Shown piece by piece: positions 49,264 to 63,400 of a stretch of DNA of 64,000 bases. The notes beneath the pieces were generated by a model, which was not told where the DNA came from, ran no database searches, and was given only the letters and a program-made list of their open reading frames with translations. This DNA is from Numida meleagris. Its lineage: Eukaryota; Chordata; Aves; Galliformes; Numididae. The position numbers and the translations under genes are program-made. Within the stretch, counting starts at the first letter, position 1; each line of letters starts with the position of its first letter. The stretch spans positions 381,955 through 445,954 of the forward strand of contig NC_034421.1 in NCBI RefSeq assembly GCF_002078875.1. The letters run 5' to 3'.

Positions 49264-52200
49264 TTACAAGTGTGAAAAATAGAGGGATAACCACTTTTAA
49301 AACCAGTTTAAGTCAGTGCACCTGTCATAGAATAGCGTGTAAGGCTTGTGCAGCCAGGCCTAGTGGCACCTACTGAACAAGTGGGTTGGTGGAACAACTG
49401 CAACAGTTTGTGCCTCTTGTCAGAGAGCAACGGAACCACAGGAGGCTCCACAAGAAGGGGAAGAAAGGCACAAGACCCAAGTTCTGAAACAGCCCCCTTC
49501 ATAGGAAAAACCAGAAAGTCAGAGCTATAACTAACTGTCCCTCAGCTCTGACACCCTGGGTAGCCTCAATTTTCCTGAATGTAGGCATCTCCCATCATTT
49601 CAGGCACGCTGTAGTAGCAGACCCATCATCCTGCACCTGGCAGATAAACACGAGGCTTACAGGAGCCCTTTGCCTTTCTTTGCCTCTGGTAGCTGGAGGC
49701 CAGGCAGGAAACCCTCACTGCAGAAATGGTGTCTCAAATGTCCGCATGAGGTTGGAGTCAGGATGGCTACAGACTCGCCCACTGAGGAGAATTATGACAT
49801 ATACTACAGCTGTTCTGAGGCATGTTTATCTTCTGGATGTTCACAGTGCATGGACCCCATGTTGAACATGGAGAGCCCATTACATTAAATCCAGGCACTG
49901 ATAAGAGAAACTTGTCAGCTGCATAAGTGGGGGTAAAAAACATGAACTCACAAGTCCCTGGTTACAGTAAGCATCACAACTACTCAGTATGACAGCAGAT
50001 GAAAAAGCAGAGGGATGAGACAATCCTTCTGTAGCTGTTAGCATCCTCTCTACTGCGCTGAAAGGGCTGGTGTGCCCATGTCAGCTTGGGACTTCAGTTA
50101 TCTCAGCTGATCCCACTACACCAATCCGTATCTGTGCATACTGCACACTTTGACACTGCTTCAGAATAATGTCATGAAGATGTAGCTCATAAGTGCAAGC
50201 TGCAAGTTGCTATGGTTTAAATGACAGGAGTATCAGAACTGTGCTCTGAATACATCAATTTATAAAGAGAATGTTACTTCAGAGACCTTACAGCAATCTA
50301 AACATAATTTTTTCTATATATTTATTCTGTGCAACTTACTGCTTTTATTCAGTTAACAGCTTACAATAGATGACTAATGCTGAATAGTTCAGACAAGTCT
50401 CACAGACAACATATTCCCCAATAAAGCTCCACCTGTTAAAAAGCTAAGCAATGAGTATAAAGTCACAGACTACAAAGAAAAAAAACAAAGCTCTTTCTTG
50501 CACCTCCAACCACACAGCTATACCTGAGCAACTGCTGAATAAGCTGAGAATGGGATACAAAAGTCACAAAGACGGTACACAAAGATGAGAAAAGAAAAAG
50601 TACATATCATATTTATCTGATTACCTGATGAGGAACAATTTTACAAGTGTATCTCAAGGGAAGCATTTGCATTCTTAAAGCGTTAATCTCTTTGGAGCAG
50701 TACTTACAATGATTATTTTTCAGTTTCATGAAAAAAATGCCTATATGAGCTTATGTAGCTACACGTATTGCATGACGCCTGGAAAGACACACTTTGTATT
50801 TTAAATTTAATTTGTAGTTTGTAATTTAAGTTTAATTACATTTAATCCTGGAAAGTTATATCTAAATGCCAGGCGCCTGGTGGACTAGGTATTTATTTTT
50901 TAATTTAGTAAACATTCCTGCAGTAACAGTCTCTCACCAGTCAATACCTTCCTCCAGAAGGGATTGGTCAGTATGTAATAATTCTCAGTGAGCAAGAAAC
51001 ACCTCCTACGTGTAGTTATCTGTTTCGGTGAAGTTGAAGACATTTTGGTTTCTCTTTCAGGATCACATTCAGAGTCAGTGTCTTTTCAAAACAAAACACT
51101 CCTGGGGCCATGAGACCATCAGAAAAAAGGCAAAGATCAGTGAAGCTCCTGAGAGGGGTTCGCTTCAATTTCAAAGTTAATGAGTTTATTAAAAACTCTT
51201 CCATCTGAACAGTTGTCACTTTGAGGTTTTCAGTAATTACTAAGTCACATCATGTAAGCTTTTATAAAATGCTTGGGAAAGGACTTAAAAACTTCATTAA
51301 TCTCCTGCTCCCATCTTGGTGTAGTATAGAAATATTGAAGGGGTGGCAGTCTCCAATGAAGTAGCGAACTCTGAAACTGCAGCAAGTTACACTTGCTGAT
51401 CTTGCCCTTCACATTTTGTAACATGCTGGAACACAATCATAAAAATATCAGGTAAACTGCATTTAATCTAATAAATTATCTCCATTCTAATCCTTAAGGA
51501 AATTCAGGATGACACGGATAGAGCTGCTTTCCAGCTCAGAAGAACACCAGTCGGAGAGAAAAATGAGTTCCTGAGCTCAGACTCAAAGCTGGAACCAAGC
51601 TGCTATCAGAACAGCAGTGAAAAAAACAGGAGGCATTAATCCTGGCTTTTCTTCCTCTTATCTCAACTATTTGTTCCTGTTGTCAACACAATGCCTCCAG
51701 CACATTTAAGTGGTTCATATGGAGAAGCACAAGGGTACAAAATGAGCAAAGTATCCCTTCTCTTTCTCCCTGTCTATTACAGGGGCTTCCAAGACCTAGC
51801 ATTTTTACTTTCTTTCATCCACATAAAATGGACATAATCAACTTTTAGCTGTGAATGAATGATGACCGTCATCAATAGGACAGATTAGGCTGCTATTCTC
51901 TAAAGAGACGTACTTACAAACTCTACTGACCTTAGACAGGGAGACTGGTTTCTCCAAGTCACCATTTGCTATGCCTCTTGTGCTTATCAACACAATAAAG
52001 CTGTAATTTGCTTCCTAGAATCCTGTCACTAAGTGCAACAGCGTCCAGCTGCTGGCTGTGGTCAATGAGCTCAAGCCCATCCTCCCCTTGCTTTGTTACA
52101 GTAGCTGTAAATCTTGCTGAACAGAGCTCCAGGAAATGCGTTTTGTTCAACCTAAATAGTGGAAAGTCAGTCAAGCACATAATTCTTCCCAAACTGCACG

Positions 52201-54469
52201 GTCACTGTCACAGCAGTAGTGCTATAGGAAATGCAAAGTGGTTTCAGGCAAGGGAAGTGAAACAAATATTTTGAAATGTTGCTCACAGAAAGTTAGAATG
52301 ACTGCTGGCAGTAACTGCATTTATATGGAAAATGTACACAGATCATTTTTTTTCCTGCTTAAAGACCCTTTCATTTTCTTAGTAAGCGTAGAGTGCTTGT
52401 GGCTTCCCTGTTAGCTGAGCAGATCCCCAGTTTTTCTTTCACATTCATGATACTTCTTCAGTCAGATATTGGCAAAAAGAGCAATGAGCCATAAGAAGAG
52501 GATCGAAGGTTCAACAGACTTGGAATGAGACTGCTTGGCCTCTCCCCACTCACGGCTCTGTCTTTTCCTTGATGCTGTCCCCATGCCTCTCTTTTACTAT
52601 CTTGCGTCTCCCATGAATTTCCAGTGATCCCTCAGATGTTCCCACTAACATTTGATAATACTGACCTCCAACTCAAATCCCTTTTTCCAGTGACTGTTCA
52701 GTTAGCTGTCATCTTCTCTATTGTCTGCTTGAGCCTGCACTATTATTTTTAACATTAAAGAAAATGAACAGAGGAAGAAACATTGCAACCTTTGGTATGC
52801 TGGGACCAACTGAGATCCTTTGTTACATCTGCTTTATTTTTTTTCTGCAGAATTCCTCATTCTATTCTTTAAGCATTACACAGACAAATTAGATCTGCAG
52901 AGTGAACTTGGGACTCTTGGCTTCCTGTGCTCTTTTGTTTTCCAATTCATCTGTCTCAGAGATCTCTACCAGTGCCCGTCACCATAGTAACTGAGCACGT
53001 TTCACCGATTACGTTTGGTGTATTATATAAAACTTGAGATACAGAAAGAAATCTTTACCAAAGATCCGTAGGTGGGTCTCAAAGATGATCAGCATCTGAA
53101 AGTCTGTTCTGCAGTGAGTTCAGCCCCCTGTGTGCCATGTCACTTCGCGTTTGTCAGCCACAGGGATTTACACAAGCCCAGCAGGCATGGTAAGGTGAGA
53201 TACGGAGACACGACTGCTGCAATAGCTTAACCTGCTGGTGACTTGGAAGATTAAGATCACAGATGAGAAGTGGACTAGGAGCCAGTAGCAATATCAGAGC
53301 ACAAAGTGAGCTGTGTACAGAAAAGTATCCTGAGAAGACATCAATCCCCACCTGCTCTTGAAGACATTGTGGCATCCTGGCAGGAACGGAGCTGCAATTG
53401 TTAAAAAGCACACTGCTATGACTGCCTTCAGAAGGGAGGATTTCTGTGGAAAGAAGCTTCCCAGCAACTACTGCCACTGTTAGTGCTGCCACTGCTGCAT
53501 TCAGTACAGAAAAGGATCTTAACCACTACCATACAGCACCATCTCCTCTTACTTAGCAGCAGCTCAATGTTGCCACTACTGAAGCTATTCAGAAGTCAGG
53601 CAGACCTGCTAAAACTTATACGCAGAAGGAAGGCAGCAGAACTTGTTGGTGGTCTCCATGCTACAGGTTCAGTTTAGCAAGGCATTTAAGCACATGCTTA
53701 ATTACGCCTATAACTAATAGCACCAGCTTCAGGCAATCCGAAGAAAAAGCCACAGGAGAGCCAGTTCTACTACCCATACCAACCTGTCAAAAGCACGTGT
53801 CTGCTGAAAAATCACAGTGTAACAATAAAACAAATATTAATGTGAATATTATTGCACAACCAGGCCCTGGGTATGCAAAAGCACTGCAGGGATGAGCAAT
53901 TACATCTACTCTCACAAGACCCTGATGCTGAGCATAGGTGCTGCATTCCCGCAACTTGCCAAAAGCTGTAGGAGTGACACAGCTGCTCATATGTTTCAGC
54001 TTAACAAAACAGATAATCTCAAGACTATTATTAAAAATTTGAAGTGGATGTAGAAGCGATCCTTAATTAATGGGAATGATTCAGTGTGTGCTTCTGTGGA
54101 ATACCAGTCTATACTTATTTTTGATCCATAAGAAGAAAAATGTCAGGGTTGAGAAGTACATTGCTTAATTCATCTCGTATGGAATGTAATACTTAGAAAA
54201 ATGAGAAGAGGTTGACAGAAAAGTATACTTAAGCAGGAATGTATGTCAGCATTTTCTGGTCAGGCACAAGAAGCTCCCCCGGGTATGGCACAAGAAGGTG
54301 ATTCCTCATGGGATATTTTAACCTTTCCTGGAACTCCAGAAATTTTGTATCGCAGGAACTGCTTTGGTATTTTTAATACCTTTCCTACACAGCTTTTTTT
54401 TTTCTGAAGGCAGTATTGTTTGAGCCAAGAAAATGCTTCAAAAGCGTTACATGAACTAAGAGAAAATTT

Positions 54470-54489
54470 AAAAAAAAAAAAAAAAAAAA
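54470..54489. repeat. Poly(A) run of 20
   Basis: Twenty consecutive A with no recognisable retroposed sequence upstream. Confidence 0.95.
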
Positions 54490-56631
54490 GGTTTTCTGCT
54501 CATCTGTAATTCCCAATTAGTTATACAGAAGTTTCATTTCACAGGATACAGCATCCCCATAGCCAGCATTTACATAATGCTATGGGCTAGACTCTGCCCT
54601 CATCTGAGTTCCTTGTTTCTGTTGCATAAATGAGAGCTGTCTGGCTCTGGATGAATGAAGGTGGATTGCAAGAGTTAAACAAGGAGGGAAGAGATGGCAG
54701 ATCAGTGCAGAATCCCAATTACACTAAAGTAAACTCTGTGACCATTAAACATACACATGGAATTTGATAGGAAATTAGTCACTGTAGGCACACACTATTT
54801 TACAAAATAAAATAAGTAGTTACACATTTTGATCTTTCTTATTAGTGAAAGAAGTTGATGTTCTAAGCAGCAGATTTTAAGAGTCTGTCTTTGGGGAAGA
54901 AGGAACTTGAACTGTATGTTGATAAACAATCCCAGCACACAATAAAACAACAAGCCCTGGGTGCCAAACGCTGCTAGATCAGCATCCAAGATCCAGTTTG
55001 TACTGATGTGAAGATTATACAAAATCTGGGACAACAAAAAGTCCCCAGCATGCGCACGTAGTGCACACTGCTCAACAGCACATATAGCAAATGCAGCACT
55101 GGAACAGCGAAGGCCAAGATGTCTTTTCTGGTGGCAGTAGTAAAAAGGACTGAAGAGCTCCCACCAACACCCATGGGAGCCTTCCCTTGGCACCCCTGGC
55201 AGGTAACTGAGCTCAACTGAGCTCAGCATGAAGCAACACTCAGTTGTTCCAGTGGATGTGGAAGCTGAACTGGGAAAGGCAGGGCACATGCAGCAGGGAG
55301 GTAATGCCACCCCCAGCATAACCAAGAAAGGATTGGCTGATGGAAGCCAGCGAGGGCTCAGCTGTGGCTGTCGCGCTCCACATCCTTGAGGGTGGAACTC
55401 CTGGCGTGTTGCATGCTGTCCTGACTATTGCCTGTGATCTCCCAGTGCTGGGAACACGGAAGCGGTTTAGCGTCAATAGTCAAGGCTGTGCACTCTGATC
55501 CTTTTTGTTGCTTTTCGAAATGAGAAGTGAGGCATTAGCTGGGGAGGTGCCTGTCCTTCCTTCTGCAAATGGAGAAGAAAGTTGAGCCTCCTCCTTTTTG
55601 TTTTCCTTGTATTTCCTGGTATCCAATCCAATGGGACCGAGGAAAGGGGGTTTAAACTTAAATTGGACCTTACAACAGAGCCCAATTGCAAATGACCATG
55701 AAAATAAATCTCTCTGAACACAGGGTGCAGCGAGCCCCCCAGCAGCAGCAGGAGCTGGTGCTACATGAGTTACAGTGGCATGGATGCCACCCATCCCCAT
55801 TCTGCGCTGCCGCCTCCTGAAGCCATCGAGGCAGGTAAAACCAGTTTGTTTAAAGGCAGCAGACATCTAGCGCTCAAAAAAATTCTTCGACTTGCACTGC
55901 ACGTCAGATACAATATATTTGATGTAAAAATTGAGGAAAAAGTATTGAACGCTAATAGCACCACTTTTCCAAATGCAACCAACTGTAAAATATTTTCAGC
56001 AAGTCAGTAGAGAATACAGAACAACAGATGTGGAGGTTTACAACACACTTGTATCTCTTAGTGCTATTGCTACTTTAGAAGACCTTCTTAAAACTACTTG
56101 TTTCATCCTGCTAAGTTCCTAACAAACATTTCTTTTTTTGATCATGTGCACTCACAAATTAACTGTATTAGCAGTATTGTTACAGGTAAATCAGTGACTT
56201 CTGATCTCTCCTTGATAGACACAAGATCTCTTGCAGAGAAATTAATCAGAATGAATCAAGCTCAGAAACTATTTGTGGAATAGGCAAATGATGTGCAGCA
56301 GCCTTTAGCAAAAAAACCCACAACTTTCATTTGTTACAGATGGCTGATTACAGGGCCCAGTAAGGAGCAAGAGAAAGCAAAAAATAAAAAACAAAATAGA
56401 AGCCTGGGTATTAAACAAGGGTGGATTTCCTGTAATGAAATGGAGAACTTCCCGATAATGCATCAAGAGACAGAGGGAAACACAAGACACAATTCAATTG
56501 CACAGTCCAAAGCAGAATAAAGCAACTAGACTCATTTTATTGATCTAAAGATAAACCAATATTTATAGATAGGAACATTTCTCTTTGTTAGTGTCATGGT
56601 TCCAACACATCTACTGACCATCAAACAAAAA

Positions 56632-56660
56632 AATTAAGGTGGTTAGAGACCACCTTAATT
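56632..56660. repeat. Perfect inverted repeat, 12-bp arms, 5-nt loop
   Basis: aattaaggtggt and its exact complement accaccttaatt flank the loop tagag. This is the cleanest stem-loop I noticed in the window. It is not followed by a T-run and has no bacterial context, so it is not a terminator. It could be a small hairpin locus or the remnant of a terminal inverted repeat. Confidence 0.85.
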
Positions 56661-57393
56661 ATTGCCAGTATTGCCATTCTACTTAGAGTCATTACTCAGA
56701 CACAGTGCAGTCTAGATGTACAAAACACAAGGAAATATAAATATCACTTCAATGCAGTTTAACCATCTTTTCATTTGTCTGCCTAATGGCGGGGCCAATT
56801 CCCCATTTGAAAGACAAGAACAGTAAATCTGGATTGCTGAGCAGCACAAATTTGGCACTGTAGTTTAGTAGCTGCAATGGAACAGGGGTACTGATAAGTC
56901 CCTCTGACTTAGAATCTTTTAGAAATCCTTTTCCTCTGTGTAACAGCTTAAAACTCAATCTAGACACTCACCCAGACATTTTATCAGCATTTGCTCCATT
57001 TAAGCACCACTCCACCCGTGACAACATTTTGTCTGCCAGGTGTACCTATGTCATATGATTCACTACGGAGAAGACAAAAGAATAGTTATCAAAGGGCAGT
57101 GCCAGTGTTTCCTGAGCAGTAAAACTCAGTCCAATCAATACCCTGCACCTAAAGCCCCAAAAACTCTCTCAAGGAAAAAATCAAAAATCGCTGGCTGTTG
57201 AATCAAGGCGTGACAGATTGCCAGAGAGAGCACTACAAAGCAGAGAAGCCAAACAAAATCTGGTATTGCTCACAATTACACCAGAATGAACAGAGTTCAC
57301 TAAGGTTAGGCTGATTCCCTATGATCTTCCTTATCATACCAATATTCTTATCACAAAAAAAAGCCAATCTCACTAGATGCAGCCATATAAAAG

Positions 57394-57410
57394 ACAACAA
57401 CAACAACAAA
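57394..57410. repeat. (CAA)n microsatellite
   Basis: About five perfect acaaca-phase CAA units in tandem. Confidence 0.85.
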
Positions 57411-60400
57411 ATCTGATCCCACAAAGGAAAGCAAAATGCTATTTATACAATGAAAAAGACTCAACAAAACAAAAGAAAACAATGGTAATATGAAGGCTCA
57501 GCCCTGCAGGTATTTTGTGTATGAACATCTGACAGTATGACTTCTATAAGGCATCCGTGGGAACACACGCAGCATTTGCACGTGTTGGGAAACAATAAAG
57601 AAAACTACAAAGTAAGAGAAGTGAAAGACAAAGCTGTGCTGAAAGGTGCAGATCTCAGGCATGCTTTCTGATTGGACTCCTTCCTGAGGCCAAAACCAGG
57701 TCCTGAGTTATTTTGTCATCTACACATTAATTCTTCCCCACCTGCTGTACACTGCAGGGATATGTCACTCTCATAAAGGTAGGGGTTTGGTTTCTTACAC
57801 TAAATGTGACTCGTTAACACAAAAACTGACAGAGGGCTGCTCATCACCTAACTCACTGATCTCTGGATGTGAATATGCATCAGATTCCCAGTTGGCATCT
57901 ATCAGGAAAGAAATGACTCTTTACCACCAACATACAGAAGCTCGTGCCATGCTCTGACTGTACCATGCTGTATTAGCTATTACAGTATTATCAGTACTAT
58001 GAAGCACATTAGATAAATTATAACTGATTAGGATGTAATTCTGTAAGTATTTTCCACTTCAGAGGCAGAGTTTTCTGCCATTGTTCACATCAATTTACTC
58101 TGTCACCTGTGAAGCTCTTTAGTTTATTTGAAAGAAAGAAAAATAAAGGGAGAGGAAAAAATTTAACCTAATAATTTAGCAACTCATTTTATTGTGGATA
58201 CCCACAAAGAGTTGCATCTCCTCAACTGTGGGAGTGGTAAACTGCATCACGGCAGGGCAAATAAGAGACGAGGGAAGAACAGGAGCAGTGGAATTAGGCT
58301 TTCGGGGCAATAAGAGTTGCAAGAAAATACACTAGAGGTGTGAGCAGAATGTTACTTGAACTGTTTTCTTTTTACTAACATGAATTATAACAGAAGTCAA
58401 AAGATGAACAGGTGAGAACCTCCAACAATGCCAAAATCAAAGCATGTGAAAACTCAATCAGGGAACCAGGTAATTACACGCCTTGTGTGACAGCATGTTA
58501 AATTTAACACACAGCTCTGGGTGAATAAACAACTGCAAAGAGCCAAGATATGAGTGCAGTTAAAGAAATGCATAAGAAATTAATTAACTCCTTACTTGCA
58601 AAGAATAGACTCATTTGTCACCAAGCCCTTCCAAAGCCCAGTTTGGTTTTCAGAACAGGTGTAAACAAGCACTTGCTTACTCAGAAATTGATGTGAAACT
58701 GGAACATTTTGTTTCAGAAGTTCCGTGTAGGCTGAACAAACTTTTTAAAGTGAGGCTATGGACCAGTATTAGCATTACCACAAGCTCTGAAGCTTCTGGT
58801 TGCTAAGATGCATTGATTTCTCTCAGGAAGCACACTGATTATCTGATACATCTTTCAGAAAAATAAGAATGTGGAACAGTCATTGTGAAATTAATAGTAT
58901 CCCTCCAGTGGAGGAGTTTTACATTTAGGTGGCATTAGCCCACTGGGAAAATGTCATCCTCAAATGGGTGTCAAAATCAAGTTTGGGGAAATTTGCCACT
59001 CATCTCTGGCTCCTACAAAAATATAAGGAATTGGTAATCTGAGTTGACTGTAAGTCTTCTTCTATCACTCAAAACTATACTTGACAATTAACAGCATTTG
59101 GGGAGCAGTTTGCATACATTCTGTATCACTGGGATGAAATTCGTTAAGCAGATGGAGCCCCTCTGATACAACAACTTGAAGGACGCTGCGGCCAATACAC
59201 ACGCTGTACCACTGCCCCGACTGCCCCTGTCATCAAGGAGATCAGTAACAGTCCTCAGTGAAAACCCTCCTCAGTCTTTCACAGTGCGTGGCGTTTTGGT
59301 GGCTGAGGCATACCAAGAGAGGATGCTCATTCAGACACTGGCCAGGGGCTAGCCAGCATCCTACAAATGAATACCTTTGCTTGACAGATTTGTCAAGCAA
59401 GGAACATTTTCAAAATTCAGATCATATAAAGACACAAAATGCAGGTTCTTTTTTTGTTGCTAATTTGCGTAGCTGAGCAAATGAGACAAAGATCCAGTGG
59501 GTCACATATCGCTATTTGACATGCCACAGCTGTGTGGCCTCTTAATAGCTCTGCTCTCCACGGTGGAGCTTACGATCTCCCAGTTGACTTCACTGCTATA
59601 TTTAACAAACTAAATATAGAGAATACTTGACTGAGATTTGAAGAGTGTCAGTGCACTACTCGCAAGACATCCATGCTAACAAATACAATTTACACCTTGG
59701 AACAAGGCACCAGGAAATTACGTTTCTCACCTATACTACCATTGTGGTGCAGTTTTTTCACATAAGGGGATTTAAGTAAATAATTGAGACAAAGATTGGC
59801 ATAATTTACCAACTGCATTGAGCTTTGCATTTGAGGTTGTTTTTGGTTTAGTTCAAGCTTTAGGTACAGTTTGACACACGTCCTGGTTAAACAGGGTACC
59901 AATAAGAAGAATTTTGATTCTGGACAGTGGGCAGACAATACCTTTCACATTATTTCATATTCATATATTTCATCTCAATATCACAGGGCAATGGCCATTG
60001 TGCACTAGCTCTATAAAGCACTGGCTTTAAGTGAAGCTTGGGACTTGACTCAGTTAAGAATTCAGTATCAGACACCAGGAGAAGAAAGACAACAGAATAC
60101 AAGAAACACTCTTAAAGTAGCATATGTAATATTTCTACGCTTTTCTTTATTCAGCAAAGAGGAGCGGGCATAACAAACCATATAGCCATCAATTCAAGTG
60201 CATAAGTATAAAATATCCAGAAAAAAAACCCCAAAAACAACGTCAGCTCTCACAATACCATTTCTCCAGTCCAATAAGGAGGGTAAATGGCTTTAAAACT
60301 TGAAAATGGCTGTCATATTGTAGGCTGTTATATTAACTAAGTGTTCTGTCCTCACAAACGTCCAGCCACTTGATAGGATTTGTGGAGCTGTGTTATACAT

Positions 60401-63400
60401 CAAATGGTAACCCAAGCATGACTCGAGAAGTAAGTTTTGACAGAAATTGAAAAAAAGTAATATCCACTTAGACAACAAAACACTGCTGCTTGATTAAGAG
60501 GGGGATTTTTATCCTTAGCAATACAGAGCCGGAGGATTTCCAGGACACTCAGAGGTAGTGGTGTCAGAGCAGTGCTGAAGCTGAGGGAGAGACTGGGAGC
60601 ACAAACACTTGGAGATAAATCTCTCTCCTCTAGTCACTGCCTTCTCAAAACTGTGCATCAGCCTCTGACTACTAGCACTGCCTAAGAACCTATTTTTTCA
60701 GTGTACCCAGTTCCTTCGCATTCCTCTCACTGAAACTGGTAACATTCCTACCTAATTATGAGACAATGTCATTTTTCTTAAAATAATGTGAAATCCACTA
60801 TATCCTGTTCTTAACTTCACTCATGTACCTCCAGGAGCCAACACTGAAGACACAACACTAGATACTTTGATATCTCTCTGATATACAGCATACATTTCTT
60901 AATAACAGATTTCCAAAGAGCAACAGAGCTTTCCTCTCCTTGCAGCCTGTATTCACAGGCTAACTTTCAGGTAGCTACAGAATAGGACAAGATAGCTAGT
61001 TTCCTGAGATCATCAAGTACTTCTCTCGTAAGTACTTACAGATCATTCCCTGCTGGGAAAGCTGGGGTCAGAACCAGCCCACCAGCCTGATCACATGAGC
61101 CTCTTAAGGCTGCACATTGTGTCTCACATACTTTCACCTCCACAGTTTCACCCATCCATTCCTGTACAGAAATCATCAATAAGTGACTAGGAGGGCTACT
61201 AGGTTGCAAAACTATTACATATTTTCAAGCAATGGGCTTTTCTCCTCTGCTCGTGGTAGAAAATATTCACCACGATGTAAGGTCAGTCAGTGGGGCACTT
61301 CCTGCTTTTAAGTCTCAAGCATTCCCACATCCTTTCACTCAAGGACATAAAGCAGCAGCCAGACTTTGGCAATTAACTTAATTTCAAAAGCGGTTAGGTG
61401 GTTCATAAGAAGAAAGGTTTTCCGAAGGAGTGCAGGTAGAGTAGTCTTAGGACCACACACACAGACTATCACACAAAGGTGACACAATTCATGTATTTTT
61501 TAACATAGGACCTTCATTTTGATATGTAGCAAAGTAAAATTAGATAGGTAGGTGTGTGTTACTTTCTGTCACAAAGAAAACAAATCTAAGAGAATTCAAT
61601 GACAGAATAAGGAGAAGGAATATCCTTGCAGGTTTTTAAACAGCCTGTTCCAAAACAGAATCAAACTGTTGTACTCTTTAGATCTGATACGCTGGAGCAT
61701 GTTGCCATCTTCCTATGGTCTGTGAATAAGCACATACATAAAAGCCTAGCTTTTGTTTTTGAAGTAAAAAGGCAGCATACTATCTAATTTTGAGTCTTAA
61801 CAAATACTTTGTCAGAAAAACAGAAGGAAAAAAAAAGTACTAAGTTTGAACCTAAAGAAATATTTTCCTTCACAGGACTCTTATAAATTGTCTTCTCATA
61901 GTCCATTCTATCCCTAAAGGATAATGTATCAGAGAAAAGAATAACAGAGAGAGTTATACCAATAAAGCGAGATGCTCAGTTATCCAAACAGGGCGGCTGT
62001 CTCTGCTAAGATACTTGCTTTAATAAATTCTAGGAAATCTCTGATAAACAGATTTTATGAAATTCAGTACATACTGTTGCCAAAAGAATATCAAATACTG
62101 ACATAAAAGAGCAGGTACTGGACAAACTCCAGTGTTTCTGAAATGTATTTTTCATACAATTGTTTCATATTTATTTGTATTGTGAGATGGCTGTCTCACT
62201 TACTTAGATACATGCCAAGCTCCATGAAATGCTTTTCTGCTGAGTGTCAATTTATATTCTGAAGTTAATCTCAGTTCACCGTGTCCCATCACAGACACGG
62301 TAATTCATCTTTGCGAAGGTTTTCTCAGCTTGGTGCACCACGCACACCTGTATCTATCAGCTCTTACTGAAGGAGTGTAAGGGCTGTGTACCATCCCTGG
62401 GGAAAAGATTTCATATATTTCTTTTCCCACAAAATAAAGATTAATTATTTAAACATATGTATATCCTTAGAAACATAAGCCACATTTTTTTTCAGCATGC
62501 TGTTATGTTTTGGTAGCAATATTTCTTAGCTACAAGCAACATCAGAAAACAGAGCTGTCTTCCAGAGAACTTCCTTTTTTACCAGGGCATGTGATGCAGC
62601 ACACAGACGCAGGGCTCTCTCTTCTTTTATGTTACATGAACTTCACATTCCACGTTAATCTTCTCCTTAGAGGGACTATTCTGAGACCAACTATCAATAA
62701 AGTCAAAGTCTAGAAAGAATGTAGGTTTTACAGAGTATATATTAATTTAGGGGGAGAGGTTGGTTGGACGTATCAGACTATGTAAGCAAGATTACTTCTG
62801 ATCTTAGATGAAGGAATGCTGGAACATACCAGCAGAATTCCCAAGAATACATCTTTTTGGCTTGGCCTGGTACAAGCAAGTCTAATGATAGAAGCTTAAG
62901 AGCCTTTCCCTCTGGCAAGTCTCACAGAACACTTTGCCCATGTAGTCGCCAGCTCACCAAAAGAAAAATAATCAGTTAGCATATCTTTTTAAGAATCAAG
63001 GATGTTTCTTTTTCTTTTACAACACCACCTTAGAAAATCATCTCTTCTCAATAACAGCAACATGCATAAGTGATTTCTCTTGGATGATATGACAGACAAA
63101 AGAATTGACAAAGAGCTTGTTGAAGCTGTTACACAGAAATTAATATTTAGCTATTCCTAAAACTGAGAAGCATTGTCCAGAATGAATGTGAGAGTGGAAT
63201 GTAAAGTTCCTTGGGCTGCTGCTCAGTGTGAGCACCAGGCAAATTGCGTGGGAGACTGCATGCCTCAGTGGCCAGCAGGCTGAGGTAGAAAATGGAAACT
63301 TCACACCACTTCATTAATTACAAACACGATAAACTAAATTTTGCTCTCTAGCATCATTCATACTTAATAGAAGAAGAAAGTAGAAGTCAACAGAACTATT

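Noticed and set aside
54795..55325. 176-codon minus-strand ORF, among the longest in the window
   Set aside because: It has no recognisable domain and a patchwork of low-complexity and hydrophobic runs. It ends in an AT-rich tail with no splice or polyadenylation context, and overlapping frames are also open.
55480..55866. 128-codon minus-strand ORF and an overlapping plus-strand mini-exon ending in CAG|GTAAAA at about 55835
   Set aside because: Both strands are open here because of base composition. The plus-strand acceptor has a poor pyrimidine tract and neither peptide has a motif.
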